Positions 46,325-57,451 of a stretch of 63,198 bases of DNA are shown here, one piece after another. Within the stretch, counting starts at the first letter, position 1. Each line of letters opens with the position of its first letter. The notes under the pieces were generated by a model. The model was not told the origin of the DNA. It worked only from the letters and a program-made list of their open reading frames with translations, and did not search any database. A program made the position numbers and the translations under genes. The DNA is from Brasilonema sp. UFV-L1 (GTDB lineage: Bacteria; Cyanobacteriota; Cyanobacteriia; Cyanobacteriales; Nostocaceae). The stretch is taken from assembly GCF_012912105.1 (NCBI RefSeq), contig NZ_QMEA01000044.1, forward strand, positions 1 through 63,198, read 5' to 3'.

Positions 46325-46780
46325 TCACCGTCGTAGGGCTAATCGGTTTCGATTTTCTATTTGTTTACACAGCCTTAACTCTGTGCCTTTACTGTTCCAC
46401 TGAACTTGATCGAAAATTTGATGAAGAATACACATACCACGACCATTTTCTGATTCATCAGGTGGTAAATATTCTGTGGGATCGATATCTATATCGCTAG
46501 TAGAGCATGGTACAAAGCCACTACCTTGATCTGATATAATCCACCAATACTGATTATCAATTAAAGAAAAACGAACCACAACCCTTTTACCAGGATCTAG
46601 ATTGTTACCATGTTTAGCTGCATTTACTAAAGCTTCTTGAAGCCCTAGCCGCAGTTCTGCTTGTAGTTTGCCCGGAATTTCTGCCAATAGCAAATCTAGT
46701 ATCGGACAGAGGTACAAAGTTGAGGCAAAACTGATTGTGCCCCAGTTACGCCCTGTAGGACGAAGCGAAATAGTAATCAC
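46325..46780 (-). CDS. ATP-binding anti-sigma-factor-like kinase (HATPase_c, RsbW-type)
   Basis: 151 residues. A GHKL ATPase fold of the serine-protein-kinase/anti-sigma type: LRLGLQEALVNAAKHGNNLDP (N-box), ISDQGSGFVP (G1 box) and ENGRGMCILHQIFDQVQW (G2 box). Such proteins bind or phosphorylate partner anti-sigma antagonists. No sigma factor or STAS-domain gene lies next to it, so the partner is unknown. Confidence 0.87.
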   Translation of the reverse strand: MITISLRPTGRNWGTISFASTLYLCPILDLLLAEIPGKLQAELRLGLQEALVNAAKHGNNLDPGKRVVVRFSLIDNQYWWIISDQGSGFVPCSTSDIDIDPTEYLPPDESENGRGMCILHQIFDQVQWNSKGTELRLCKQIENRNRLALRR

Positions 46781-47185
46781 AATAGAAACCCCGTAGCTTT
46801 CAGAGTTAGCTAGACATCAGTTTGCTTCACAGGCACCCTGATAGAATTTGAGGTGGTCGTGTTGCCTTCAAACTTTCGTCTTCACAACTAAATTTTGAAA
46901 ATGCTAGGGAGCATTAACTCTCCTTTCTGGCACAAAGCCGCTTACAGAAAAAATAGCTTTTCTGCAATTTTTTAAATAGTAAGCAACTAAATATGCTTCA
47001 GACAAAAGAGTATTAACATACCCTTTTAAATACCGATTTGCACTTTAGACAACTCAGTTGATATTTTTTTGGAGAGTTTTTGCAACGTCAATCTCTTTAC
47101 ACAAAAGGAATCATATATTTATCTTAGTTCCATTCTAGCATTGTTACTATGCATTGGACTACAAATTTTTCTTGAAGTTAAGTTG
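46781..47185. other. Gene-free spacer
   Basis: AT-rich spacer between two minus-strand genes; no ORF, strong hairpin or repeat recognised. Confidence 0.45.
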
Positions 47186-48571
47186 TCAATGAATAGCTTT
47201 ATTAAAGTTTGATAGGACAAGAAATGCGGCAGCTTCCACATGAGCAGTTTGTGGAAAGAAATCAGCAGGTTGTACTCGTGTGAGACTATATACCCCGTTT
47301 TGACAAAGTAATTTGAGGTCACGAGCAAGGGTAGCAACTTTACAGCTGACATAAACAATACGCGGGGGTTTATATTTGAGCAAAGTTTCAATCACAGTAC
47401 AATCGCATCCCTTACGAGGGGGATCAAGCAAAACAATGTCTGGCGAAACTTTAATCTCGGGAAGTAATTTTTCTACTGCGCCTGTCTCAAAAGATACATT
47501 AAAAATCTGGTTGTGCTTCGCATTTAAGATTGCTTGTTCAACTGCCTCGGGTTGCAATTCTAACCCCATTGCTTTGTTAACTTGTTTGGCAAGTGGTAAT
47601 GTCAACGTTCCGATACCACAATAAGTATCAAGTAACACCTCCGAACCTTGTAAATTGAGTTCTGACTGAATGACCTGCAATAATGCTTCTGCCGTCTCCG
47701 TATGTACTTGGAAAAATGTATCTGGTCGTACCTGAAAATCTAGTCCAGCAAATTTTTCTCGTAGGTAAGCAAGCCCGGCAATACAACGAGTGTCTCGTCC
47801 GAAAATGGCGTTTGTACGGTCTGGGTTACGGTTTAAACAAACACCCACAAGCTGAGGATAGCGCTTTAACCACTCCTGCGCTTGGTCTTGAATTCCTGGT
47901 AAATTCCAGTCCTTGACGACTAAAGTTAGTAATATCTCCCCTGTACGGCGACCAATGCGTAAACTTAGATGACGAATCAGACCTGTGTGGCGTTGTTCGT
48001 TGTAAACTTGCCAACGCCGCTTTTGAATATCTTGTTTAACCTCCAACAGCAGAGGATTTAATCTTGGATCTTGCACGGGACATTGATTCAAGTTAATCAA
48101 TTGGTGGCTACCTTTTTGGTAGTAACCAGCTTGAACTCCAAGAGTGTCAGATAATCCCACAGGATAAGTCGCTTTGTTACGATAGCCCAAAGATTCGGGA
48201 GTCGAAAGTACTGGATCTACTGGTGGTTGCACGAAACCGCCAATACGTTCCAAAGCTTGGATAACTTGATTTCGCTTTGCTGTTAACTGGTACTCATAAT
48301 CAATATGCTGCCATTGACAACCACCACATTTATCAGCCACGATGCAGCTAGCTCGGACGCGGTGGGGCGATGGTTTGAGAAGTTGTTTGAGTTTAGCGTG
48401 AGCGTAGTTCGGTTTAACGTGCATTAGACGGACAACAGCGCGATCGCCTGGAACAGTATCTGGTACAAAGACCACTCTTTCTTGCCAACGGCCTACACCA
48501 TCACCTGCATCATTCAAATCCAGAATCTCAACTTCAATTAACTCACCCTGTTTCCAATTTTGTTTAGTCAT
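47186..48571 (-). CDS. rlmD: 23S rRNA (uracil-1939-C5)-methyltransferase RlmD-like
   Basis: 461 residues. N-terminal TRAM domain (GELIEVEILDLNDAGDGVGRWQERVVFVPDTVPGD), a 4Fe-4S cluster with Cys76, Cys82 and Cys85 plus a later Cys, then the SAM domain (LLDTYCGIGTLTLPLAK, DIVLLDPPRKGCD) and catalytic Cys in VYVSCKVATLARDL. The cluster favours RlmD over TrmA; RlmC/other RlmCD activity cannot be excluded. It acts on 23S rRNA. Confidence 0.88.
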   Translation of the reverse strand: MTKQNWKQGELIEVEILDLNDAGDGVGRWQERVVFVPDTVPGDRAVVRLMHVKPNYAHAKLKQLLKPSPHRVRASCIVADKCGGCQWQHIDYEYQLTAKRNQVIQALERIGGFVQPPVDPVLSTPESLGYRNKATYPVGLSDTLGVQAGYYQKGSHQLINLNQCPVQDPRLNPLLLEVKQDIQKRRWQVYNEQRHTGLIRHLSLRIGRRTGEILLTLVVKDWNLPGIQDQAQEWLKRYPQLVGVCLNRNPDRTNAIFGRDTRCIAGLAYLREKFAGLDFQVRPDTFFQVHTETAEALLQVIQSELNLQGSEVLLDTYCGIGTLTLPLAKQVNKAMGLELQPEAVEQAILNAKHNQIFNVSFETGAVEKLLPEIKVSPDIVLLDPPRKGCDCTVIETLLKYKPPRIVYVSCKVATLARDLKLLCQNGVYSLTRVQPADFFPQTAHVEAAAFLVLSNFNKAIH

Positions 48572-48824
48572 TAGTCATTAGTCAAGAATTTGCTGTCTTC
48601 TTGTCCTCTAATCACATTATTCCCTTGTCGATGGAACAGACGGTTGTACGCATCGAGAGTTTTGGGGTTCTGTACGGAAGACTCAGGACTCTAGTAAGGG
48701 AACCTCCGCACTATAAGTGTCCTCGCCTTGTCTTCCATCCCTGATCTCCTCAATTCTCTTCACTTGTGTCCTCAAGACTCGTTAAACTAACAAATAATAA
48801 TTAATTCATGTCATTGCAATAATC

Positions 48825-49310
48825 ATGAGTGTAGTAAGCCAAGTTATTCTCAAAGCCGACGACGAACTGCGTTATCCCAGCAGTGGCGAACTCAAAAATA
48901 TCAAAGACTATTTGCAAACCGGCGAGCAACGGATACGGATTGTCACAACCCTAGCCGAAAAGGAAAAAAAGATAGTTCAAGAAGCTACTAAACAGCTTTG
49001 GCAGAAGCGTCCCGACTTTATATCACCTGGAGGCAATGCGTACGGAGAACGTCAACGTGCTTTATGTATCCGTGATTATGGTTGGTACCTGCGCCTAATT
49101 ACTTACGGTATACTTGCTGGTGACAAAGAACCAATAGAAAAAATTGGTTTAATTGGCGTCAGGGAAATGTACAACTCGCTCGGCGTTCCTGTACCTGGAA
49201 TGGTTGAAGCAATCAACTGTCTGAAAAAAGCCTCCCTTGACTTACTGAATGCAGAAGACGCCGCCGAAGCAGCTCCCTACTTTGATTACATCATTCAAGC
49301 GATGTCTTAA
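48825..49310 (+). CDS. apcD: Allophycocyanin-B alpha-type subunit ApcD
   Basis: 161 residues. Typical phycobiliprotein with the chromophore Cys at about 81 ([18 protein letters not shown]). The opening [22 protein letters not shown] and [21 protein letters not shown] match ApcD more closely than ApcA. It is a terminal emitter in the phycobilisome core that passes energy, mainly to photosystem I. ApcD is usually a lone gene, as here. A 1.65-kb gene-free region follows. Confidence 0.9.
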   Translation: MSVVSQVILKADDELRYPSSGELKNIKDYLQTGEQRIRIVTTLAEKEKKIVQEATKQLWQKRPDFISPGGNAYGERQRALCIRDYGWYLRLITYGILAGDKEPIEKIGLIGVREMYNSLGVPVPGMVEAINCLKKASLDLLNAEDAAEAAPYFDYIIQAMS

Positions 49311-50966
49311 TACAAAGTAGTTAAGTGAGATTTTTTTGACTGGATTTGCAGACTGCTAAAAAGAACCCAGGTAAAGAACACTCAACGTCAATAATATCTA
49401 TATACTGATCATAACCTCCCCACACTGGATAGTGGCTTCGGCAAATTTGTGTCAAGTTACTAGCTGGTTGTGGGGAAATTTTATTTGAGATTCAAGAGTC
49501 ATTTGTCGTTATTTTTCTTTTTCTATTTTCTCTGATATACAAAAAGCCGGCAGTCTTGCTGTGAAGGCTGTCGGCATTCAGTGTGTTCCCTATTAATGAC
49601 TCGGCTAGAGTTCAGTTGTGAATATCTTCTCAATTTACTCCTATGAAAAACAGGATCTTAATCATGAGTACCAGTGATTTCCATCACAAAATAATTTCTA
49701 CCAGACTGTATCGACACACAAACAAGTAGAATTTCATATCTCTACAATTGAGTTAACCAGCTCCACACTATCAAATTTCAAAATGTCATCAACAATACAA
49801 ATATTAGTCTTGTGTCTGTAAACATTAACGTATTTTACGTATATTATGGAAAATGCATAAGTTCATCTACTCAGTAGTCAGTAAGGACACTTGCTCTTGA
49901 TACATCCTTGGGTTATGTTATTCGACCCGAAAACTAAGTTTTGGAAAGCAATAACGTGATAATTATATTTACCAGTATCTTGTTTAGTTATCAGGCAAAA
50001 ATAAACAGACCAGTTATCAAAGTGGAACAATGCTGGTAAATGCCGTTACTCCCGAAACACAACAAAATTACCTATCTTTATCCTTGACCGTTTTAGCACG
50101 ACACCAGTCGCCAAAAACGGGGGTAACCTTCTTTTCAAAGCAGCGTGTCCGTAGGGCATAGTTCTGAGCCTCGCTTCTTTGAGAAGCGATCGCGCTTTGG
50201 AGAAAACCTCCGCAACAGATAACAAGCAAGGCGCGGGCTCATTTCTTTACTTCCCCTTCGCTTTGCGAGAGAGCTACTGATCACCGAGAGCAGGCTTGGT
50301 AGTTTATTAATAGGTAGAATCTACCCTAGACGAACGCAAGGGCGGCGTACGAGGGTGACAGGAGTAATGACTAATGACTATTACATGAGTAACAATTCAT
50401 CTCTCCCTGGGAATAATAGTCTTTTCCGTCGTTTTTAATAAATTTTAGAGGAAACTTCAGACAGAATGATTCCTCTAATACCTTTGTAAAATTCCTTTTG
50501 TGAAAAGAGCAGACTAAGCCACAAATTCAATCAATCGGGTACGTGGAACAATTGTGTTGACTAGTAGTGATGACACTACAAAAAGAAAATTTTTAACTAG
50601 TGCAAGTATAATAGCTCACTACAAAGTAGATGACTTTAACAGTTTACGACTTGTTTCATCATCACTTTAGATAGGTGTATTGTATATAGCAAAACTTATT
50701 AATCATACTTGACTTAGTTAATATTTATCCTATGAAAGGATTTCGATTATTCAAATAGTGAAAACACTTATTTGTTTTTGAGAAACTTAAACTCTAGATA
50801 AAAAATTACGTATTTATACAGTTGCTCTGCAACCTCCACCATCAGCTGTGATAGACTAAAGATAGTAGCTAATCCAATTCGCCACCTTCTCCCAAATCGT
50901 CGTCATACATCAACAGCAGATAAAAAGCTTTAGAATAATGCTCTGTCCCCTTGATGCATTATTACC
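49311..50966. other. 1.65-kb gene-free region
   Basis: Contains a weak inverted repeat (49418-49475), a leftward orphan terminator (49541-49575), and a GC-rich repeat cluster at about 50095-50285 with modules such as gtagggcatagttctgag and a HIP1 site (gcgatcgc). No credible ORF was found. The rest is AT-rich, with no recognised RNA family. Confidence 0.7.
49541..49575 (-). terminator. Orphan leftward rho-independent terminator
   Basis: Stem gccggcagtctt (49546-49557) pairing with aaggctgtcggc (49564-49575, one mismatch and one wobble), loop gctgtg. On the minus strand it is followed by T5. No minus-strand gene lies upstream of it for 1.3 kb, so it may end a non-coding transcript. Confidence 0.65.
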
Positions 50967-53330
50967 ATGACCGCCATTTCCTCTGCTCCTTTTTCTCCTG
51001 AAGAAATCGCTGCTGAAGGTTTGAAGCTAGAAGAATATGAAGAAATCGTGAAGCGTCTGGGGCGTCATCCCAATAAAGCAGAACTGGGAATGTTTGGGGT
51101 GATGTGGTCAGAACACTGCTGTTACAAAAATTCTCGTCCGTTACTCAAACAATTTCCCACTACAGGACCTCGTATTCTTGTTGGACCTGGTGAAAATGCT
51201 GGCGTTGTAGATTTGGACAATGGTCTGCGACTTGCATTTAAGATTGAATCACACAATCACCCCTCAGCAGTTGAACCTTTTCAAGGAGCTGCAACAGGAG
51301 TCGGAGGCATCTTAAGAGATATCTTTACAATGGGCGCACGTCCTATAGCCGTGTTAAACTCTCTGCGCTTTGGTTCTTTAGAAGATGCGAAAACCAAAAG
51401 ACTTTTTAGTGGAGTGGTTGCTGGTATTTCCCATTATGGCAATTGTGTAGGTGTTCCCACTGTCGGTGGTGAAGTTTACTTTGATCCCGCTTACTCCGGT
51501 AACCCTTTGGTGAATGTGATGGCGCTGGGATTGATGGAAACCTCAGAAATCGTCAAATCTGGTGCGTCTGGCATCGGTAACCCTGTGCTTTACGTTGGTT
51601 CTACTACCGGACGTGATGGTATGGGAGGCGCAAGTTTTGCCAGTGCAGAACTAAGTGATGAATCTATGGATGATCGTCCTGCAGTACAAGTGGGCGATCC
51701 CTTTTTGGAGAAGTCCTTAATTGAAGCTTGCTTGGAGGCGTTTAAGACAGGTGCAGTTGTCGCAGCACAGGATATGGGCGCTGCTGGAATTACCTGTTCT
51801 ACCTCAGAAATGGCTGCAAAAGGCGGTGTGGGTATTGAATTCGATTTAGACAAAATTCCTGTACGGGAAGCAGGAATGGTTCCTTATGAATATCTGCTTT
51901 CCGAATCTCAAGAACGGATGTTGTTTGTTGCACATAAGGGACGCGAACAAGAGTTAATTGACATTTTTCACCGTTGGGGACTGCATGCAGTTGTTGCAGG
52001 TTGTGTCATTGATCAACCCATCGTGCGGATTTTATTCCAGGGTGAAGTTGCTGCAGAGATTCCAGCAACGGCGCTGGCAGAAAATACGCCACTGTATCAC
52101 CGGGAATTGTTGACGGAACTACCAGAATATGTGCAAAAAGCTTGGGAATGGACTCCTGATTCTCTACCTGTGTGTACATCTGCTGGGATTGAAATTCAAG
52201 GAAGCTTGCAAAGTTGGAATGACATTTTGTTGACTTTACTCAATACTCCTACGATTGCATCAAAACGTTGGGTATATCGTCAGTATGACCATCAAGTGCA
52301 GAATAACACCGTGATGCTACCAGGTGGTGCAGATGCCTCTGTGATTCGCTTGCGTCCACAACAAGAGGACAAGGAGAAAGTTCACAATATCCAAAGCGGT
52401 GTTGCGGCTACTGTTGATTGCAATCCTCGTTATGTTTATCTTGATCCCTATGAAGGAGCGAAAGCAGTCGTAGTCGAAGCAGCACGTAATCTTAGTTGTG
52501 TAGGTGCAGAACCTCTGGCAGTTACGGATAATCTCAATTTTGGCAGTCCAGAAAAACCTATTGGTTACTGGCAATTAGCAGAAGCTTGTCGCGGTTTAGC
52601 TGAAGGTTGCCGAGAAATGGCAACCCCGGTGACTGGTGGAAATGTCTCTCTCTACAACGAAACTTTAGATTCTCAAGGCAATCCACAAGCAATCTATCCT
52701 ACCCCTGTTGTGGGTATGATTGGCTTGATTCCTGAGTTAACTAAGATTTGTGGTCAAGCTTGGCAAACGAATGGTGATATAATTTACCTGTTGGGTAAAC
52801 TTTCTTCTTGTTCTACGTTAGGGGGTTCGGAATATTTAGCCACTATCCACAATACTGTTGCCGGAAAACCACCACGAGTTGATTTTGAATTAGAACGCCA
52901 AGTCCAACAAGTGTGTCGCGAAGGAATTTGTCAGGGCTGGATACGTTCGGCTCATGATTGTGCAGAAGGTGGAGTGGCTGTTACTCTGGCAGAATGTTGT
53001 ATTGCCGGTAAACTTGGTGCTGACATCCTGTTAGAACAACCAGCACACAACAGCCAACGTTGGGATGAAGTTCTTTTTGGTGAAGGTGGCGCACGAATTG
53101 TAGTCTCTGTTGCAACAGAACAACAAAAAACTTGGGAAGCTTTTTTAACAGAACAATTGGGTGATTGTTGGCAAAAACTAGGTCAGGTTGGAAATTACGA
53201 AATGGGTTTGCGGGTTTTAACAACTGACAATCAAACCTTAGTCAAAGCTAGCATTGAAGAAATGAGCGATCGCTACCTAAATGCGATTGAAAGGCGTTTG
53301 ACCATCTCTCATACAACTCCCAATTCATAG
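50967..53330 (+). CDS. purL: Phosphoribosylformylglycinamidine synthase subunit PurL
   Basis: 787 residues, the small PurL form. Signatures: [69 protein letters not shown] (cited as motifs ESHNHPS and GGILRDI), [10 protein letters not shown] and [16 protein letters not shown]. It converts FGAR to FGAM with ATP and ammonia from PurQ, with PurS. PurS/PurQ are not in the window. purF follows 167 bp downstream, suggesting a shared purine unit. Confidence 0.95.
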   Translation: MTAISSAPFSPEEIAAEGLKLEEYEEIVKRLGRHPNKAELGMFGVMWSEHCCYKNSRPLLKQFPTTGPRILVGPGENAGVVDLDNGLRLAFKIESHNHPSAVEPFQGAATGVGGILRDIFTMGARPIAVLNSLRFGSLEDAKTKRLFSGVVAGISHYGNCVGVPTVGGEVYFDPAYSGNPLVNVMALGLMETSEIVKSGASGIGNPVLYVGSTTGRDGMGGASFASAELSDESMDDRPAVQVGDPFLEKSLIEACLEAFKTGAVVAAQDMGAAGITCSTSEMAAKGGVGIEFDLDKIPVREAGMVPYEYLLSESQERMLFVAHKGREQELIDIFHRWGLHAVVAGCVIDQPIVRILFQGEVAAEIPATALAENTPLYHRELLTELPEYVQKAWEWTPDSLPVCTSAGIEIQGSLQSWNDILLTLLNTPTIASKRWVYRQYDHQVQNNTVMLPGGADASVIRLRPQQEDKEKVHNIQSGVAATVDCNPRYVYLDPYEGAKAVVVEAARNLSCVGAEPLAVTDNLNFGSPEKPIGYWQLAEACRGLAEGCREMATPVTGGNVSLYNETLDSQGNPQAIYPTPVVGMIGLIPELTKICGQAWQTNGDIIYLLGKLSSCSTLGGSEYLATIHNTVAGKPPRVDFELERQVQQVCREGICQGWIRSAHDCAEGGVAVTLAECCIAGKLGADILLEQPAHNSQRWDEVLFGEGGARIVVSVATEQQKTWEAFLTEQLGDCWQKLGQVGNYEMGLRVLTTDNQTLVKASIEEMSDRYLNAIERRLTISHTTPNS

Positions 53331-53497
53331 AGACAACTCATAGACAAAACTCTCTCACCCAGAATACTGGCATTCCTAAGCATAATTGCGATACTGTTTT
53401 AATGGATGGTTAAGAAATTTTTAATTTTTCAAATTTCTGCAACTATCATTAGACATATTTCTTGTGAGTTGACACCCTCATCAGGAGCACAGCCATA

Positions 53498-54997
53498 ATG
53501 AATTCCCAACATGCCGACTCTTTGGATGACTATCCTCAATTGCCCCCAAACTCAGTCAATGACCATGAAAACCGTCCAGACAAGCCAGAAGAAGCTTGCG
53601 GTGTTTTTGGCATCTACGCACCAGGAGAAGACGTTGCTAAACTGACATACTTTGGATTGTATGCCCTCCAGCACCGGGGTCAAGAATCGGCTGGTATTGC
53701 CACTTTTGAAGGTACACAAGTCAACTTACACAAAGACATGGGGTTGGTGTCCCAAGTTTTTAATGAATCAATCTTGCAAAATTTGCCTGGAACTGTAGCT
53801 GTTGGTCACACTCGTTATTCAACCACGGGTTCTAGCCGCAAAGTGAATGCTCAACCTGCTGTTGTCGATACCCGCTTGGGTTCTGTTGCATTAGCACATA
53901 ATGGTAATTTAGTCAATACAGTGCCGCTACGAGAAGAATTGCTGAAAAACAACTGCAACTTAGTTAGCACCACTGACTCAGAAATGATTGCTTTTGCCAT
54001 TGCTGAAGAAATCAACGCTGGTGCAGATTGGCTAGAGGGCTGTATTCAGGCTTTTCACCGCTGCCAAGGAGCCTTTAGCTTAGTCATTGGTACATCAAAG
54101 GGTATTATGGGTGTTCGTGACCCTAATGGCATTCGTCCGCTTGTCATTGGCACTTTGGGCGAGAATCCGGTTCGTTATGTTCTCTCCTCTGAAACTTGTG
54201 GTTTAGACATCATTGGTGCTGAATATCTACGAGATGTAGAACCAGGTGAGCTAGTTTGGATTACTGAAGAGGGTTTAGCTTCCTTTCAATGGAGTCAAAA
54301 ACCCCAGAGGAAGCTGTGCATTTTTGAGATGATTTACTTTGCCCGTCCTGACAGCGTGATGCATAACGAAAGTCTGTACAGCTATCGGATGCGTATAGGG
54401 CGGCGACTCGCGAAAGAATCTCTTGTTGATGCTGATTTGGTGATTGGTGTCCCTGATTCTGGAATTCCTGCTGCTATCGGGTATTCTCAAGCCTCTGGCA
54501 TTCCCTATGCTGAAGGATTGATTAAGAATCGCTACGTAGGGCGTACTTTTATTCAACCAACACAGAGTATGAGAGAGTCGGGTATCCGCATGAAACTTAA
54601 CCCTCTCAAAGATGTGTTATTTGGTAAACGAGTCATCATTGTGGATGACTCGATTGTGAGGGGAACGACAAGCCGCAAGTTAGTTAAAACCTTGCGTGAA
54701 GCCGGTGCGGTGGAAGTGCATATGCGAATTTCCTCTCCACCAGTGACTCATCCCTGCTTTTATGGTATAGATACCGATACCCAAGACCAACTGATTGCTG
54801 CAACTACGTCAGTAGAAGATATTGCCAAGCAATTAGAAGTAGATAGCCTCGCTTATCTCAGTTGGGAAGGAATGCTAGAGTCAACACGAGAAGATCCAGA
54901 AAGCTTCTGTTCTGCTTGCTTCACAGGAGATTATCCAGTTCTTGTTCCTGAACAAGTCAAGCGTTCTAAGTTGATGTTGGAGAAAGTCTCTGTTTAG
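53498..54997 (+). CDS. purF: Amidophosphoribosyltransferase PurF
   Basis: 499 residues. The mature Cys nucleophile is at about 34 (EEACGVFGIYAPGEDV), following a propeptide that is normally removed. The glutaminase domain contains GLYALQHRGQESAG and HTRYSTTGSSRKVNAQP; the PRTase domain has the PRPP motif VIIVDDSIVRGTTSRKLV. First committed step of purine synthesis. A weak terminator follows at 55036-55063. Confidence 0.95.
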   Translation: MNSQHADSLDDYPQLPPNSVNDHENRPDKPEEACGVFGIYAPGEDVAKLTYFGLYALQHRGQESAGIATFEGTQVNLHKDMGLVSQVFNESILQNLPGTVAVGHTRYSTTGSSRKVNAQPAVVDTRLGSVALAHNGNLVNTVPLREELLKNNCNLVSTTDSEMIAFAIAEEINAGADWLEGCIQAFHRCQGAFSLVIGTSKGIMGVRDPNGIRPLVIGTLGENPVRYVLSSETCGLDIIGAEYLRDVEPGELVWITEEGLASFQWSQKPQRKLCIFEMIYFARPDSVMHNESLYSYRMRIGRRLAKESLVDADLVIGVPDSGIPAAIGYSQASGIPYAEGLIKNRYVGRTFIQPTQSMRESGIRMKLNPLKDVLFGKRVIIVDDSIVRGTTSRKLVKTLREAGAVEVHMRISSPPVTHPCFYGIDTDTQDQLIAATTSVEDIAKQLEVDSLAYLSWEGMLESTREDPESFCSACFTGDYPVLVPEQVKRSKLMLEKVSV

Positions 54998-55035
54998 GAA
55001 TTTTAAATTTTAGATTTTGACTTTTGAATTGAATG

Positions 55036-55063
55036 GACCTCGTTACAAAATAGCAATGAGGTC
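55036..55063 (+). terminator. Weak terminator after purF
   Basis: Stem gacctcgtt (55036-55044) with aatgaggtc (55055-55063), one mismatch. The T tail is poor, so confidence is limited. Confidence 0.4.
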
Positions 55064-55077
55064 TATATCTTTAATCC

Positions 55078-55359
55078 TTAAGTATGCTGCAAAAATTCAA
55101 TTTTTGGTAATAATGGCTCAGAAACAATACCCACGCCATTAAAACCCCAGCGTTTGAGCAAACCTCCTACTTGAGAACCAGGAACAGATTCTACAGCAAA
55201 GCGGTTTGCCACCTCAGCAGCATGAGTGTTGAGATAGCTTAGAGCATCAAAATGTTCGCGAAACAACAACAGATAACCATTAGTTTTGGGGTTAGCAAGA
55301 GCTGCAAGATAACGGCCGTCAGCTTTTGACCGTACTAGATAATAAACTTCGGAAAACAT
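55078..55359 (-). CDS. Conserved small cyanobacterial protein, unknown function
   Basis: 93 residues from ATG 55359. EVYYLVRSKADGRYLAALANPKT, YLLLFREHFDALSYLNTHAAEVANRFAV and RWGFNGVGIVSEP appear conserved in cyanobacterial homologues recalled from memory, with no named domain. Mixed alpha/beta. It converges on purF and lies upstream of the ABC permease gene on the same strand. Confidence 0.65.
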   Translation of the reverse strand: MFSEVYYLVRSKADGRYLAALANPKTNGYLLLFREHFDALSYLNTHAAEVANRFAVESVPGSQVGGLLKRWGFNGVGIVSEPLLPKIEFLQHT

Positions 55360-55443
55360 AGCCATTAGTCATTAGTTTGGTACAAATGACAAATGACAAA
55401 GGATAGTCGATATGAGTGTACCATCCTTTGCATTTAAAACAAG

Positions 55444-56490
55444 TTAATTCAGATTTTCTAAGCGAATGCGAGGATCAGTCGCCTTGAGTAACAAGTCCGC
55501 TATTAAATTACCAACACTAAGCAACACAGCGCTCATAACCAAGCTTGCCATCACCAAATATAAGTCTTGAGCTTGCACCGCTTGTAAAGTTAATCTTCCT
55601 AAACCAGGCCAGTTAAAGAAATATTCAGCAATAAACGCGCCACTTAATAAACTTGCTAACTCAAAACCTAATAAAGTAATCAAAGGATTTATTGCATTGC
55701 GCAGAGCATGAACATAGATAACGCGGTTCTCTGACAATCCTTTAGCACGAGCTGTTTGGATATAATCTTGACGCAGCACATCCAATAACTCACCACGAGT
55801 GATACGCTGTAACCCAGCGAAGCTTGTGATACTTAAAGCAATGGTTGGTAAAATCATATGCCAGCTAATATCGAGAAATCTACCAAACCAGTTGAGTTCG
55901 GTGTGATTAATGCTGGTCATATCACCCACTGGAAAAATGGGCGAAGCGTTTTGGGCAAAAATCAGCAGCAATAAAGCCGTGATGAAACTGGGAAACCCTT
56001 GTCCAGCATAGCTAATCACCTGCAAAATCCGGTCTGCCCACTGATTTTGCTTCACAGCTGCGACTATACCCAAAGGGATGGCGATCGCCCACGTTACAAT
56101 CAAAGAAGATACAGCCAACAGCAAAGTCGCAGGTACCCGTTCCCACAACAGTGACGCCACTGACCGCTGGTAAACAAAGCTTGTACCAAAATCCCCTTGT
56201 GTGACAATTCGCATGAGCCAACGTCCAAATTGCTCTGGCCAAGATTTATCCAGACCAAATTGTCGTCTGAGTTCCTCAATTCTTTCTGGGGAAATCTTTG
56301 GATTTTGCCGTAGCGTATCTACATAATCCCCTGGAGCAAGTTGAATAATGAAAAACGACAAAGCCGACGCTAAAAACAAAGTCAATAGCGCCTGCAATAG
56401 CCGCTTCATGACGTAAATAAAACTCTCGCTCGTGACTAACTTCAAAAGCCAATCACGACCTGCATCCAAGGAAATTCGTGTAGTAGTCAT
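55444..56490 (-). CDS. ABC transporter permease, dipeptide/oligopeptide (DppB/OppB) type
   Basis: 348 residues. A first transmembrane helix (LLQALLTLFLASALSFFIIQLAPGDYVD) is followed by the periplasmic loop with PEQFGRWL and five more helices. The EAA-type loop is LSENRVIYVHALRNAINPLITLLGFELASLLSGAF. The binding-protein, second permease and ATPase genes are not adjacent here. Likely imports peptides or nickel-like ligands; the substrate is not assignable. Confidence 0.88.
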   Translation of the reverse strand: MTTTRISLDAGRDWLLKLVTSESFIYVMKRLLQALLTLFLASALSFFIIQLAPGDYVDTLRQNPKISPERIEELRRQFGLDKSWPEQFGRWLMRIVTQGDFGTSFVYQRSVASLLWERVPATLLLAVSSLIVTWAIAIPLGIVAAVKQNQWADRILQVISYAGQGFPSFITALLLLIFAQNASPIFPVGDMTSINHTELNWFGRFLDISWHMILPTIALSITSFAGLQRITRGELLDVLRQDYIQTARAKGLSENRVIYVHALRNAINPLITLLGFELASLLSGAFIAEYFFNWPGLGRLTLQAVQAQDLYLVMASLVMSAVLLSVGNLIADLLLKATDPRIRLENLN

Positions 56491-56556
56491 TAATCAAGAG
56501 TCATGAGTCAAGAGTTGTTAGTCAAGAGTCATTTGCTGTGGACAAAGGACCATTGA

Positions 56557-57075
56557 CTAGTATTCTACAAGCGTAACGATGGGCACATCTGGCAGATGTT
56601 TTCGTCCATGTAAATCCTGTAGCTCGATGATAAACCCAAAACCCTCAAGTTTGCAGCCAATCTTTTGGACTAATTTTGCTGTTGCTGCTGCAGTTCCACC
56701 GGTTGCGATCAAATCGTCTACAATCAAAACTCGGCTAAGCGGATGCAAAGCGTCTTGGTGGATTTCTAGGCAGTCAGTACCGTACTCCAGTGCGTACTCA
56801 ATTGAGTGAACTGCTGCTGGTAACTTACCAGGTTTACGGACAGGAACAAAACCAGCCCCTAATTGATAAGCAAGTGGTGCGCCAACAATAAAGCCCCGTG
56901 ATTCTATTCCCACCACGTATTCTGGACTTAGTCCAGTATCTTTTACCTTTTGCGCAAACAGGTCAATCGCGTAGCGCAGTCCATCTGGATCGCGCAGCAG
57001 CGTGGTGATATCGCGAAATAGAATTCCTGGCTTAGGAAAATCTGGAATATCACGAATAAGAGACTTCAAATCCAT
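56557..57075 (-). CDS. apt: Adenine phosphoribosyltransferase
   Basis: 172 residues from ATG 57075; an in-frame start at 57126 adds a non-conserved segment. [23 protein letters not shown] opens the protein and [21 protein letters not shown] is the PRPP-binding motif. It salvages adenine to AMP. Single gene in the same general region as purL and purF. Confidence 0.93.
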   Translation of the reverse strand: MDLKSLIRDIPDFPKPGILFRDITTLLRDPDGLRYAIDLFAQKVKDTGLSPEYVVGIESRGFIVGAPLAYQLGAGFVPVRKPGKLPAAVHSIEYALEYGTDCLEIHQDALHPLSRVLIVDDLIATGGTAAATAKLVQKIGCKLEGFGFIIELQDLHGRKHLPDVPIVTLVEY

Positions 57076-57451
57076 AAAATAGAGAAAAAGTTTTAGTTCA
57101 GCAGTACAAGCGACAACCACTATCACCCGATTGTAAAATCTCGGTTAAACAGGAGGCACATACCGGAAAAATCGTACACTAAAATGTCATACGCTTGGTA
57201 TAACACCTCAATAAACATTATCCATTGACGATTATTAGAATCTACACCAAGCTAGGGATGTCATGATGTTAACAATTCAGGCAAGAGAATTTAAGCTTTG
57301 GAAATTTTGATGAAAAGTCGTGCGGAAACCTTTGTGTCAAAAGAGTAAGTAATGTATATATCAGGCAGACATGCCAATCATGTTATCAGTCTTACTTTTT
57401 GACTCGTTGTCTATTTTAAATTAGTTTTACTAAGGCAAGTTGCAGCCGCTA
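57076..57451. other. Gene-free spacer
   Basis: Divergent intergenic region between apt and the DUF3038 gene; presumably carries both promoters. No repeat or hairpin recognised. Confidence 0.45.
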
